A DNA stretch of 64,000 bases from Palsa-1439 sp050015495 (GTDB lineage Bacteria; Verrucomicrobiota; Verrucomicrobiia; Palsa-1439), in NCBI GenBank assembly GCA_050015495.1, contig JBEKBH010000009.1:1-64000 (forward strand). The letters are read 5' to 3'. Position numbers and translations under genes: made by a program. The notes under the pieces are model-generated. The model did no database searches, was not told the origin of the DNA, and saw only the letters and a program-made list of their open reading frames with translations. Below are positions 26,549 to 37,749 of this stretch, one piece after another (the stretch's first letter is position 1; each line of letters opens with the position of its first letter).

Positions 26549-29500
26549 GCGGGTCACTGTACAGGAAGAATAGTTGGTATCGCACCACGATGGTCGCGGT
26601 GAGCATCGTGCTCATTGTGATGAATGAGCTTCCTCCCTGTGCAGGAGATATTTTGAGAAAAAGTGCTTCCCCGAACTCCTCGACGACCACTCCCGCCGGG
26701 AAAGACCCGAGCACTGGCACGACAGGGGCATCGCCCAGCGCCCCAGACCTGTTGGCGCGAACCTCCCAGGCACTCCAGGCGGTTCAAGCGATGCAGGCGG
26801 CAGCACGGGCGCTCGCGATACAGGGGCCTAATAATCTCGGTTCGGATCCGAACCATCCGGGCAGCACGCTGCCTAACGTTCCAAACGGCTTGGTCGTCGG
26901 TGGGTTACAAGTGGATCCTCGCGTATCGCTCAATCCATCCTTGTGGTCCGGGGCAAGTTTACCACAGCAATCGGTCGTTGGAAACCAGACGGAAGTCACC
27001 GTGGCGCAACATGCGCCGGAAGCGATTTTGAATTGGTCCAGCTTTAATATTGGAAAGCAAACAAGCCTCAATTTTGATCAGTCCCTCAATGGTGCTGCGC
27101 AAACTTCATGGATCGCCTTCAACAAGGTCAATGATCCCTCGGGAGTTCCCTCGCAGATTTTGGGAATGATTCAGGCCCCGGGCCAGGTGTACGTGATCAA
27201 CGCCAATGGCATCATCTTTGGCGGATCCGCGCAAATCAACGTAAACACGCTCTGCGCCTCCGCGTTGCCCATCAACGATAACCTGATCAGCAGCGGCCTG
27301 CTCAATAATCCAGACACCCAATTTCTCTTTTCGTCGCTTCCGTTGGCGGCCGGTGCAAACGGTACGCCGGCATTCACACCTCCCGCTTTGTCAACTCCCG
27401 ATGGACAACCGGGCAATATCGAAGTTCAACCCGGCGCCCAAATCACGACGCCAACGACAGCGGATAATGTGGGCGGACGGGTGTTTTTGGTTGGGGCGAA
27501 TGTGAAGAATGAGGGGGAGATATCGACTCCAGATGGGCAAACGATTCTCGCGGCCGGCCTGCAAGTGGGTTTTGCCGCTCATGCGACCACCGACCCAAGC
27601 CTGCGTGGTCTTGACGTTTATGTGGGAGCTGTTGCCGATCCGCAAGCTCCACAGAATTCACCCCCGGCGGGGTCTGTCAGCAATGAGGGTCTCATCGATG
27701 TGCCGGAAGGAGACGTTACCATGGCAGGCGCGGCTGTGAACCAACTGGGTTTTATCAACAGCACCACCTCGGTTTCCCTAAACGGACGGATTGATCTGTT
27801 GGCCAATTACAACGCCGTCGGAAGCGGGGGATTTGCAGGTTTGCCGGCGTTTCTTCCGACAAGCACCGGCGTGGTGACGCTGGGGCCGAACAGCGTCACT
27901 CAGATCCTGCCGGAACTATCGAGCGCCGATACCGTTGTGGGGACCACGTTGGCATTGCCGTCGCAAATCAATCTTCAAGGCCTGGCAATTTATCTCGCGC
28001 CGAACTCGGTGGTCCTCGCACCGAACGCGAATGTTGCGCTGAACGCCGGGATTTGGGACCGGACAGGTTCGGGGAGCCAGGCGATCGAATCGTTTGTCAA
28101 CGCCAACGGGTCTGGCCAAATTTATCTCGATTTGGGCGCCTCGATAGACGTGGCGGGCATGGAGGACGTGGAGGTTCCAGTTGCGCAGAATATCGTTGCC
28201 GTGCAGTTAACCGACGCCGCGTTAGCCGATTCACCGCTGTTACGGAATGGGCCGCTACACGATCAAACAATCTACGTCGACAGCACAGAGAGCGGAACCT
28301 ACAATGGCTCCGCCTGGGTTGGGACGCCGCTGGCTGACGCTTCGGGTTATGTTAATTTGATTCAACGTTCCGTGGGTGAACTGACAACGGCGGGTGGAAG
28401 CGTGGCCATGAACGCGGGTGAGTCGGTTGTTATGCAAGCCGGCTCAACGATCGACGTCTCGGGTGGATGGATCAATTATCAAGGCGGTGTTGTTCCGGTA
28501 ACGACACTCGTTTCTGGAGGAAACACGTATCTTCCCGCCCAAGCCACACCCGATCGTACTTATCAGAGGGTGGTAACTTCTACTGAATTTGAAGCAGGCT
28601 ATATTCAGGGCGCAAATGGCGGCGCCATCAGCATCACGGCGCCGTCCATGGCCTTGGACGGCAATTTGGTCGGCACCACCGTTTCCGGTCCGCGTCAGCA
28701 ACAACAGGTGCCCAATCCCAGCAGCTTATCATTGATCTTTCAGGCACAGGAGATAAACGGTTCCTCAGTTCTTCCATTCTCTCCGTCACCGCCCTTGATC
28801 CTATTCGAAGCGAGTTCCGATTTACCACCGGCTGACCCATTTGCGCTCGACGACTCGGGAAACCCCCTGCCGCTGAGCGCGGATCGGAAGGCGGTGGTTA
28901 TTTTGTCACCGAATTTGATCGGTCAAAGTGGTTTTGGTTCCTTCACCCTGAATAATAGTGATGGAGCCATAGCGGTGCCGGCGCAAATCGAATTGACGAG
29001 CGTGGCGGGCGGTTCGATCAATCTTTCCGCGGCGAATATGGATATTGAAGGCAGCATCACCGCCCCCGGGGGGAACTTGCAATTCACGGTCTATGACTTT
29101 TCGCCCTATGCGATTCCGACGTCGTCTCCGCCACCCGACCCGACGCGCGGTCATTTTACTCTCGGCCCGACCGCCAGTTTGAGTGTCGAGGGGACGATGG
29201 CACTGAGTTATAGCGACGTGGCTCCGATCGATGCCAATGGGGGAGCGATTTCTGTGAACAGTTACAGTGCCGATCTGGCACCGGGCAGCACCATCAATGC
29301 CTCAGGCGGGGTGGCCACGAGTGCCAGCGACAAACGGACGTACGGGACGGGGGGGAGCATCGTAATCGACGCAGGACAAGATCCCAAAACCACTTCCATC
29401 GTCGGCGGCCAACTTACACTCGATTCCAGTTTACAGGCCTATTCTGGATCCAAAGGAGGCTCGTTAAGCATCCTGGCGCCCTCCATTCAGATCGGAGGCG

Positions 29501-32500
29501 CCACTTCGGACCCGGACACATTACTGTTGTCGCCCGACTTTTTTAGTTCGGGAGGTTTTAGCAGTTTTGCCCTCACCGGTCTGGGGGCCCCGGGCGATCA
29601 GGCCGGTTCCTATCTTCCGGGACTGGTCATCGCGCCGAATACGGTAATTGCCCCCGAGGTGCAAAGTCTCCTGGCTGGCGTGAATGCCGATGGAGTGGAA
29701 ACATTGACGCCATACTTGCCGCCAGAAGGATTGCGGACGCCGGTGAGTCTGACGTTGAGTGCGAGCGGGGTCAGGAATGGTTTCCTGGGAGATCCAGTGG
29801 TCGTGCGAGGCGATTTGGTGATGGGAGAAGGTGCGGTGATTACAACGGACCCGCTGGGATCTGTGAGCTTGCGTGGTGATACCGTTGCGGTGCTGGGATC
29901 GATCTCGGCTCCGGGCGGCACGATTACCATTTCCGGGGGAGCCAGCTCCGTGTTCGGCATTCAAGAAGGACAGGCATTACCGACGGTTGATCTTGGGCCG
30001 CAAAGCGTTTTATCGGCGAGCGGCACGACCGTACTCACACCCAATACACAGGGCTATCGGACCGGCTCGGTGTTACCCGGTGGCACGATCAAGGTTTCTG
30101 GTAATATCGTTGCGGAGGCTGGATCCGTACTCGATGTGTCGGGGGCGAGTGACGTGCTGGATGTGGCACCGGGCTATCTGGGGACAACACCCTCGTCAAC
30201 GTCCGGGTTGACTTTGGTTCCGACGCGCATCGACAGCGATGGGGGATCGATTATTTTGGCCGGCACCCAGCAACTTATCAGTGAGGCAACCCTGAAAGGC
30301 TTCGCGGGCGGACCAACGGCCGAGGGAGGCACCCTCACGGTTTCCTGCGGGCGCTTTTATACCCCACAGGAAGGGGGAAACCTTGCCTCGACTCCCCTCG
30401 ATATTACCCTGGATGTATCGCAACAGGGTTTGGGCTTATCCGCCACGTTTTATCCGGCAGGAGAAACGGCGATTGGGAATCCTGTTTTGGACAGCAATGG
30501 CCAACCGATTGGCGGGTACGGGTATTTTTCCGCCAACAGTTTTCAGGCCGGCGGCTTTGATTCGCTGATCTTGAAGGGAACAGTTCAGTTCTCCGGTCCG
30601 GTCAGCATAGCGGCGAACAGCATGATCTCGGTGGCCGATGCGGGTGTCATCTTTGCCGACTCTTCCGTTACACTTACGGCACCGTATATAGTCCTCGGAA
30701 AGCCGTTCCAGGCTCCGGTACAGGCCACGCAAGTCGAACCTCTCTTTTTCGATGGGAACAGTCAGCCCTTCCTGTTTTCACCAACGTATGGCACCGGAAA
30801 TCTGACAGTCGAGGCGACGAGTCTCATCGATATCGGTGTGCTCTCTTTGCAAAATATTGGCCAGGCGAATTTTATTGCTGACGGAGGCGACATCCGCGGG
30901 GATGGCGTCCTGGAGATGGCGGGGGCGATGACACTACGCGCCGGCCAGGTGTATCCACCTACCGCCGTTGGCTTTACAATCGCTGCTTTCGATTACAATC
31001 TGAATAACAGTGCCCAGCTTGGCTCGGTAACAATCGAGGCGTCTGGAGATCGCCAACTTCCGTTATCGGCTGGTGGGACGTTGTCGATCTATGCCTCGAC
31101 GATCAATCAAGATGGCGTTTTACGCGCGCCACTGGGAGCGATCCAACTGGGGTGGGATGGCACCGGCACCGGTCCGATCGATCTCATTTCTGGTGCAACG
31201 TTTGACTCAACGAAGCAACTGATCCTCGGGAACAATAGTGTCACGTCGGTTTCGGCCATCGATCCGATCACCGGGCAGGCGTTTGTGATCCCGTACGGAA
31301 TCGAACTCAACGGCGTCTCATGGATTGATCCGACTGGCTTTGACATTACCGATGGCGGAGTGCCGGCGAAATCGATCCAGTTGTCAGCCGCCAGTGTTGT
31401 GGTGGATCCCAATGCCAAAATCGACATTCGCGGGGGTGGTGATCTGTATGCGTATCAGTGGGTTCCCGGGATTGGAGGCTCGCAGGATATTCTTGCGTCA
31501 TCGTCGAGTTTCGCAATTCTCCCGAGTTATCAGGTGAACTATGCGCCATTTGCTCCTTACAATCCAAATCCAGTGGTTGCCGGTGTCTTTGGCTCCGACG
31601 CCGGGTATGTCAATAGCGGTTTGTCGGTCGGCGACCAAATTCATTTGGATGCGAGTCCTGGCCTGGCGGCCGGGACGTATACCTTGTTACCGGCCCGTTA
31701 TGCGTTGCTTCCCGGCGCATTCCTCGTGACGCCGGTGGCGGGAACGCCGGTCGGGACCACATCCACCTTGCCGGACGGGTCCAGTCTGGTAACCGGGTAC
31801 CGCTTTAATGATCTCAACCCGAACGTTGTGGTTCAGCCATTAAATGCTGAATTTGACGTGGCGTCTTCGACCGTGGTGGGATCGCGGGCCGAGTACGATA
31901 GTTTCCTGGGCAACAGCATACTTGGCCAGGCGGCAGCGGCTGGTGGTTTTGCTCCCCCGCGCCTTCCCATTGATGCCGGTCAGGTGGTGTTCTCAGCGAC
32001 CCAAACGATGGCCCTGAATGGGACGGTGATGGCCGAGGCGGGAGCAGGCGGTCAGGCGGGTTTGGTTGATATCAGCAGCCCGGAAGACATTCTGATTGCG
32101 GGTCCTGGCGCACCCGATCTGAGCGGAGTTCTTGTTCTGGACGCGTCTGAGCTGAGTTCTTTCAATGCGGAAAGTTTACTGATCGGAGGGATTCGCCAGA
32201 CGGGTGCGGCGGGAACAACCGTGAGCGTCCAGACGGGCAACATGTTGGTCGATAATTCCGGCACACCGCTGACGGGAAGCGACATTATTCTTGTTGCGAA
32301 TCACCAGTTAACGCTGGCGCCCGGTGCCGCCATCGAAGCCTCGGGCACTTTGTCAGGCGCAGCCGACACGATCTTGTTGGGTGGTTCGACTTCGGGGAGT
32401 GGCGATGGAGTCGCGTTGCGGGTGAGCGCCGATCCCGCAGCGACGATCAGCCGGTCGGGTGTGGATTCTTCGACACAGCCTGTTCTCGACATTGGGGCCG

Positions 32501-35500
32501 GCACCCAACTGAAGGGACCCAGCATCATCACCGATTCCACGGGGGAAACAGCGATCGATCCGGCCGCGGTATTGAATGGCACATCCATCGCCATTGCGAG
32601 CGGCCAGATCAGCCTGGCGCTGACCGATCCGGGCAATCTGCAATCCGTTGGCGGCCTGATTCTTTCGGGCACGGCGCTGCAAAGTTTACAAGGCAACGCG
32701 CAATCACTATCACTGCTGAGTTATTCCTCGATTGACACATATGGTGTGGGCCAAATCGGGCAGAGCACGCTGGCCAATCTGGCGCTTCATGCCGCCGAAA
32801 TCAGGGGCTTTAACCAGGGGGATGGCACGGTCCAATTTGTCGCGCAGAACATACTGCTCGACAACAGCGCCAACACAACGGGTCCGGGCGCTGTGAACAG
32901 CGGAAGCGGAACATTGGTGTTCGATGGAAGAAACATCCTTGCGCTCGGTGTGAATCAGTATCGTGTCGACCAGTTCAGCCAATTGGAATTGGAAGCGACG
33001 TCGGGAATTCAGATGCAGGGCTCGGGAGGGTTGACGACTCCGGGGAATCTAAGCGTGATTACTCCCGTGATTACCGGTGCCGCGGCTGCCAATCAAACCA
33101 TTCGTGCCGCGGGAAATGTTACCGTGCAGAACGTTGGGACCCCGACTCTTTCGGCCGGTCTCGGCGCCCAACTGACGCTCATTGGCGCCAGCATCGCCGA
33201 CGATAGCGACATCCTGCTGCCCAGCGGAGCGTTGCAGATGGAGGCGACCGCAGGCGACATCGTCATTGGAGGCACGAGGGCGAGTCAGATCAATGTCGGT
33301 GGAGTCGCAAAGACTTTTTATGATGAGGTGCAGTACACGGATGGCGGCCAGGTTTCCGTGACAGCGGATCTTGGATCCATTGTCCTGGCTAAGGGAAGCA
33401 CCGTGAACGTATCCGCTCCGGCGCAAGGCGGCAATGCCGGCAGTATCACGATCAGCGCACCCAATGGCAATTTCACACAGAGTGGAACTCTGTCAGGAAA
33501 CGGAGGAGTGGATGGCCAGGGGGGAACATTCCAGCTTGATGTGGGGACTCTGCCGGAGGCGAGTCTAACCGCGTTGAATGCGGGGCTGAACTTGAACGGG
33601 TTTACCGAGTCACGCACGATCCGCGTACGAAACGGGGATGTTCTGCTAGATGGTCTGGCAACGGCGCAGACCTTTGATCTCTCGGCCGATAATGGTTCGA
33701 TTGTGGTGACAGGAACCATCGATGCCTCTGGCGCAACGGGCGGCACGATTGACCTTGCCGCTTCCGGAAGTGTGATCCTGCAACGAGGTTCGCTCTTGAC
33801 CGTGGCCGGGGAAAATTTCGACGATGCCGGGAAGGGCGGGAGCGTTTCCCTCGAAGCGGGCCAGGAAATCAATGGAAATATCAATCGCAATGCGGTGGTT
33901 GACATTCAAACGGGCGCCACAATCGATCTCTCGGTGGCGGCCAATACGGCGCAGAGTGCTGCCGCGGGCGATTTTACCGGCACGTTGAATCTGCGCGCAC
34001 CCCAGACCTCCGACAACCTCGACGTGCAAATCAATCCGATCAACGGGACGATTATCAACGCCTCCCAAATCATCGTCGGAGGCTACCAACTCTACAATCT
34101 CAACAATCCCGCTGGCGCGATCATCACCAGCACGGTGGAGCAAAATGTTTTCGCCAATGGAACCACCTTTGCCGGAAACAGCGCGGCGATCATGAATCGG
34201 CTCCTCGCCAACAACCCCGCACTCGTGCCGGTTCTGGAGATTCGTCCCGGCGCGGAAATTATCAATCCGAGTGGCGACCTGATATTGGACACGACCTGGG
34301 ATTTATCGACGTTCCGGTTCGGACCCCAGAGCCAACCCGGCGTGCTCACGTTGCGCGCGGCGGGCAATCTCGATTTTAACTACTATAATGGCCGATTTGC
34401 TTCGCTCAGCGATGGTTTTGATGGTTCTTCGTATTCGGCGACCCTGTTACCCGCCGGAGACCAATCCTGGTCATATCGGTTGGTCGCAGGAGCCGATTTT
34501 AGTGCGGCCAATTCTCTTCAGGTCCAACCCTTGACTCTTCTTGGCGCGAACGCAGGATCTCTCTTGCTGGGTAACAACGCTCAAGACCTCGGTCCCATTC
34601 CGACTTCGAGCAAACCGGCGGAAAATATTATTCCCACCTATTATCAAACGATTCGCACGGGAACGGGCGATATTGAAATTTCCGCTGGACGAGACATTCA
34701 ACTCTTAAGCCCGCTGGCGACGATTTACACGGCGGGCACGCAAGCCGCTCCGCTCTCTGATTTCGATGTGCCCAATCTGCAGTATCCCACGGGCACGGCA
34801 CTCGGCGCGCTTCAATATTCGACTCCGTACAGCGCCCAGTATAGTTACGGGGGCGGGAATGTAACCCTCTCGGCTCAAGAGGATATTGCCAGTTATCAGG
34901 TTAATCCCAACGGCACTCTTTCCCCCGATTCAACCAAGGAATTGCCGACGAACTGGCTTGACCGTCGTGGATACGTCGATCCGACGACCGGTGAGTTTGG
35001 CATCACTCATAATGGCGGCGAAGTGGAATCCACCTCCTGGTGGGTTGATTTCTCGAATTTCTTCGAGGACATCGGCGCGCTTGGCGGAGGGAACGTGACG
35101 CTTACGGCCCGGCGCGACGTGAGCAATGTGGACGCCGTGATTCCAACCAATGCGCGGATGCCGGAAGGAACTCCGGATGCGAGCAGTTTGGTGGAGCTCG
35201 GTGGAGGGGACCTCAAGGTTGTGGCGGGCCGCTATATCAATGGCGGCGTGTATTACGTCGAACGCGGCCAGGGCACCTTGCGGGCGGGGAACAGCATTCT
35301 TACCAACCCCACGCGAGCCGCTTTGAATGAAGGGTCGATAACTTATGATACGATCCATAATATTATCCCGGATCAAACGACCTGGCTGCCGACAACCTTA
35401 TTTGTGGGCAACGGCAGCTTTGATATTGAAGCCCAAGGAAACATCACGCTTGGTCCGGTGGCGAATCCATTTCTCCTGCCACAAGGGATTAACAACAGCT

Positions 35501-37749
35501 TCTATGAAAAAACATATTTCTCGACCTATGCCCCAGGCGACGCCATCACTGTCTCATCACTCGGAGGCACGGTCACAGTTCAGGACAGCGCCGAGAGCGG
35601 CGGCGGTGGTACAGCAGGCTCACTAGCGAGTTGGTATCAAAATGTTCTTCTCTATAATATCGGGAACCCCAACTCGTTTGCTTCCGAGTCAGAGCCGTGG
35701 CTTAGACTTGTCGAAACAGTCAACACATTGCCGGTATTTGCCACCGCTTTCGCATTAATGCCGCCGACCTTGCGGGTCACCGCCTTTTCGGGCGATATCA
35801 ATGTGGTGGGAAGTCTGACACTTTCACCGTCACCGACTGGAACACTGGACCTGCTGGCGGCGGGGTCAATCAACGGCCTGCAACCCAACAGTTTTAACGC
35901 CGCGACTCACATTTATCAGTGGAGCGAGAGCCAAATCAATCTGTCGGATGCGGATCCCGATCGGATACCGAGTATTACCACGCCCCTGTCGCTTTCCTAT
36001 TTGGGCCCTCAGGCCAACCCTCTTCAAGAAAGTGCTGCGTGGGCCAACCCGCCAGCCTTCGGCATCGACGCCGTTTTTGGAGACATCACTGAGATGTTTG
36101 ATGAGTCAGGCTCTGACCAGGGTGTGTTCGGCGTTTTGCAAACGCAAGAAGCGCTGAATGCGCCCGGTGTGCTCCATGCCAATGATCCGGACCCCGTTCA
36201 TCTGTATGCCCTGGACGGGGACATTTCCGGTCTCACCTTGTTTTCCGCAAAATCAACCCGCGTCGTGGCCGGTCAAGACATTACCGATATCGCTCTGTAT
36301 CTGCAGAACGTTGCGGCGAGTGACGTGAGCGTGGTGAGCGCCGGTCGCGATATCATCGCATATGATCCAGATTCAGAACTGCGCACCGCGGCGCAATCAG
36401 GGAATAATGAACTCCTGGTGGGACAACTCGGCGATGCGTCTGCCGGAGACATTCAGATCAACGGCCCCGGCACACTGGAGGTATTGGCTGGCAGAAATCT
36501 GGATCTCGGCGTTGGGCCCAACGGCAGCGATGGCACGGCGGTTGGCATCACCAGCATTGGCAACGCACGTAATCCGAACCTGCCGTTCGCCGGGGCTGAC
36601 ATCATTGCGGCGGCCGGCATCGGTGGATCGGCCGGTCTTGACGAAAGCGCGCTGAACTTCACAAGCTTTATCACCGAGTTCCTGAACCCAACGACGGGGA
36701 ACGTCTATGCGCCGCGTTATCTGCCCCAGGTCGCAGCCCTGTTGGGTTTGAACACGGACAGCGATTTGTCGCAAATTTGGACCACGTTTGAACAACTGCC
36801 TGAGGAACAACAGGATCGTGTGGCGCTGGACATTTTCTATCTGGTATTACGAGATGCCGGCCGAGATCACAACACGGCGTCCTCACCGGGGTACGGCAAT
36901 TACAATGCGGGATCTGCGGCGATTGCCGCCCTGTTTCCAGAAGCCACGCCGTGGCAGGGAGACATCAACCTCACATCCCGTGAGATCAAAACGACGAGCG
37001 GCGGAAACATCAGTCTTTTCGCTCCGGGCGGTCAGCTTACGGTTGGGGTTGATCTGAGCGGCAATCAACCGGTTGACCAGGGCATCCTGACCGAGGATGG
37101 CGGCAATATCTCCATTTTTGCCGATGACAGCGTGGTTGTCGGGACGTCCCGCATTTTCACCTTGCGCGGCGGAAACATCATCATCTGGTCGACGACCGGC
37201 AATATCGCCGCTGGCGCTTCGTCGAAAACCGTGCTGGCAGCGCCTCCGACGCGTGTGCTCGTCGATCCGCAGAGCGGCGAGGTCGAAACCGATCTGGCCG
37301 GATTGGCGACCGGGGGAGGGATAGGCGTGCTGGCCACCGTCGCCGGTGTTGCCCCTGGCGACGTCGATTTGGTTGCTCCCGCGGGATATATCGACGCGGG
37401 CGATGCGGGCATTCGAGTGACCGGCGATATCAACCTGGCCGCGTTGCAGGTATTAAATGTCGGCAATATCCAGGTTCAAGGGACGAGCGCCGGTGTGCCG
37501 GCTCTCACGGTTTCATTGAACACCAGCGGTATGCAGGCTGCGAACGCAACCGAGGCGGCCACGACTGCGGGAACGGGGTCGGTGATTGGACAAGGGCAGG
37601 AACCCTCGGTCGCGCAGGAAGAAGTTCCGTCGCTTATTTCCGTCGAAGTATTGGGTTATGGCGGAGGGGAAGGAGATGACCAAAGCCAGGGGGAAGATAG
37701 CGACCGGAAAGACCGTGCGGTACTGGATGGTGGTGTCACCAGTTCGTGA
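26545..37749 (+). CDS. Giant filamentous-haemagglutinin-like TpsA exoprotein
   Basis: This 3,734-residue exoprotein has a long signal sequence (about 1-37), a Ser/Thr/Pro linker and a TPS secretion domain (about 118-250) with VTVAQHAPEAILNWSSFNIG and QVYVINANGIIFGG; the usual NPNG is NANG here. About 3,300 residues of beta-helix repeats (GSxVxIDAGxD-like, LxLxAAGxIxxxG-like) follow. The C-terminus is acidic and closes PSLISVEVLGYGGG. There is no toxin domain or VENN motif, so it looks like a structural adhesin rather than a CdiA. It is expected to be exported through the TpsB encoded at 19230. Its start overlaps the previous stop by 4 nt. Confidence 0.9.
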   Translation: MSGSLYRKNSWYRTTMVAVSIVLIVMNELPPCAGDILRKSASPNSSTTTPAGKDPSTGTTGASPSAPDLLARTSQALQAVQAMQAAARALAIQGPNNLGSDPNHPGSTLPNVPNGLVVGGLQVDPRVSLNPSLWSGASLPQQSVVGNQTEVTVAQHAPEAILNWSSFNIGKQTSLNFDQSLNGAAQTSWIAFNKVNDPSGVPSQILGMIQAPGQVYVINANGIIFGGSAQINVNTLCASALPINDNLISSGLLNNPDTQFLFSSLPLAAGANGTPAFTPPALSTPDGQPGNIEVQPGAQITTPTTADNVGGRVFLVGANVKNEGEISTPDGQTILAAGLQVGFAAHATTDPSLRGLDVYVGAVADPQAPQNSPPAGSVSNEGLIDVPEGDVTMAGAAVNQLGFINSTTSVSLNGRIDLLANYNAVGSGGFAGLPAFLPTSTGVVTLGPNSVTQILPELSSADTVVGTTLALPSQINLQGLAIYLAPNSVVLAPNANVALNAGIWDRTGSGSQAIESFVNANGSGQIYLDLGASIDVAGMEDVEVPVAQNIVAVQLTDAALADSPLLRNGPLHDQTIYVDSTESGTYNGSAWVGTPLADASGYVNLIQRSVGELTTAGGSVAMNAGESVVMQAGSTIDVSGGWINYQGGVVPVTTLVSGGNTYLPAQATPDRTYQRVVTSTEFEAGYIQGANGGAISITAPSMALDGNLVGTTVSGPRQQQQVPNPSSLSLIFQAQEINGSSVLPFSPSPPLILFEASSDLPPADPFALDDSGNPLPLSADRKAVVILSPNLIGQSGFGSFTLNNSDGAIAVPAQIELTSVAGGSINLSAANMDIEGSITAPGGNLQFTVYDFSPYAIPTSSPPPDPTRGHFTLGPTASLSVEGTMALSYSDVAPIDANGGAISVNSYSADLAPGSTINASGGVATSASDKRTYGTGGSIVIDAGQDPKTTSIVGGQLTLDSSLQAYSGSKGGSLSILAPSIQIGGATSDPDTLLLSPDFFSSGGFSSFALTGLGAPGDQAGSYLPGLVIAPNTVIAPEVQSLLAGVNADGVETLTPYLPPEGLRTPVSLTLSASGVRNGFLGDPVVVRGDLVMGEGAVITTDPLGSVSLRGDTVAVLGSISAPGGTITISGGASSVFGIQEGQALPTVDLGPQSVLSASGTTVLTPNTQGYRTGSVLPGGTIKVSGNIVAEAGSVLDVSGASDVLDVAPGYLGTTPSSTSGLTLVPTRIDSDGGSIILAGTQQLISEATLKGFAGGPTAEGGTLTVSCGRFYTPQEGGNLASTPLDITLDVSQQGLGLSATFYPAGETAIGNPVLDSNGQPIGGYGYFSANSFQAGGFDSLILKGTVQFSGPVSIAANSMISVADAGVIFADSSVTLTAPYIVLGKPFQAPVQATQVEPLFFDGNSQPFLFSPTYGTGNLTVEATSLIDIGVLSLQNIGQANFIADGGDIRGDGVLEMAGAMTLRAGQVYPPTAVGFTIAAFDYNLNNSAQLGSVTIEASGDRQLPLSAGGTLSIYASTINQDGVLRAPLGAIQLGWDGTGTGPIDLISGATFDSTKQLILGNNSVTSVSAIDPITGQAFVIPYGIELNGVSWIDPTGFDITDGGVPAKSIQLSAASVVVDPNAKIDIRGGGDLYAYQWVPGIGGSQDILASSSSFAILPSYQVNYAPFAPYNPNPVVAGVFGSDAGYVNSGLSVGDQIHLDASPGLAAGTYTLLPARYALLPGAFLVTPVAGTPVGTTSTLPDGSSLVTGYRFNDLNPNVVVQPLNAEFDVASSTVVGSRAEYDSFLGNSILGQAAAAGGFAPPRLPIDAGQVVFSATQTMALNGTVMAEAGAGGQAGLVDISSPEDILIAGPGAPDLSGVLVLDASELSSFNAESLLIGGIRQTGAAGTTVSVQTGNMLVDNSGTPLTGSDIILVANHQLTLAPGAAIEASGTLSGAADTILLGGSTSGSGDGVALRVSADPAATISRSGVDSSTQPVLDIGAGTQLKGPSIITDSTGETAIDPAAVLNGTSIAIASGQISLALTDPGNLQSVGGLILSGTALQSLQGNAQSLSLLSYSSIDTYGVGQIGQSTLANLALHAAEIRGFNQGDGTVQFVAQNILLDNSANTTGPGAVNSGSGTLVFDGRNILALGVNQYRVDQFSQLELEATSGIQMQGSGGLTTPGNLSVITPVITGAAAANQTIRAAGNVTVQNVGTPTLSAGLGAQLTLIGASIADDSDILLPSGALQMEATAGDIVIGGTRASQINVGGVAKTFYDEVQYTDGGQVSVTADLGSIVLAKGSTVNVSAPAQGGNAGSITISAPNGNFTQSGTLSGNGGVDGQGGTFQLDVGTLPEASLTALNAGLNLNGFTESRTIRVRNGDVLLDGLATAQTFDLSADNGSIVVTGTIDASGATGGTIDLAASGSVILQRGSLLTVAGENFDDAGKGGSVSLEAGQEINGNINRNAVVDIQTGATIDLSVAANTAQSAAAGDFTGTLNLRAPQTSDNLDVQINPINGTIINASQIIVGGYQLYNLNNPAGAIITSTVEQNVFANGTTFAGNSAAIMNRLLANNPALVPVLEIRPGAEIINPSGDLILDTTWDLSTFRFGPQSQPGVLTLRAAGNLDFNYYNGRFASLSDGFDGSSYSATLLPAGDQSWSYRLVAGADFSAANSLQVQPLTLLGANAGSLLLGNNAQDLGPIPTSSKPAENIIPTYYQTIRTGTGDIEISAGRDIQLLSPLATIYTAGTQAAPLSDFDVPNLQYPTGTALGALQYSTPYSAQYSYGGGNVTLSAQEDIASYQVNPNGTLSPDSTKELPTNWLDRRGYVDPTTGEFGITHNGGEVESTSWWVDFSNFFEDIGALGGGNVTLTARRDVSNVDAVIPTNARMPEGTPDASSLVELGGGDLKVVAGRYINGGVYYVERGQGTLRAGNSILTNPTRAALNEGSITYDTIHNIIPDQTTWLPTTLFVGNGSFDIEAQGNITLGPVANPFLLPQGINNSFYEKTYFSTYAPGDAITVSSLGGTVTVQDSAESGGGGTAGSLASWYQNVLLYNIGNPNSFASESEPWLRLVETVNTLPVFATAFALMPPTLRVTAFSGDINVVGSLTLSPSPTGTLDLLAAGSINGLQPNSFNAATHIYQWSESQINLSDADPDRIPSITTPLSLSYLGPQANPLQESAAWANPPAFGIDAVFGDITEMFDESGSDQGVFGVLQTQEALNAPGVLHANDPDPVHLYALDGDISGLTLFSAKSTRVVAGQDITDIALYLQNVAASDVSVVSAGRDIIAYDPDSELRTAAQSGNNELLVGQLGDASAGDIQINGPGTLEVLAGRNLDLGVGPNGSDGTAVGITSIGNARNPNLPFAGADIIAAAGIGGSAGLDESALNFTSFITEFLNPTTGNVYAPRYLPQVAALLGLNTDSDLSQIWTTFEQLPEEQQDRVALDIFYLVLRDAGRDHNTASSPGYGNYNAGSAAIAALFPEATPWQGDINLTSREIKTTSGGNISLFAPGGQLTVGVDLSGNQPVDQGILTEDGGNISIFADDSVVVGTSRIFTLRGGNIIIWSTTGNIAAGASSKTVLAAPPTRVLVDPQSGEVETDLAGLATGGGIGVLATVAGVAPGDVDLVAPAGYIDAGDAGIRVTGDINLAALQVLNVGNIQVQGTSAGVPALTVSLNTSGMQAANATEAATTAGTGSVIGQGQEPSVAQEEVPSLISVEVLGYGGGEGDDQSQGEDSDRKDRAVLDGGVTSS

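Noticed and set aside
26545..37749. CdiA-type contact-dependent inhibition system
   Set aside because: No VENN motif, no toxin C-terminus and no immunity gene follow the giant exoprotein.
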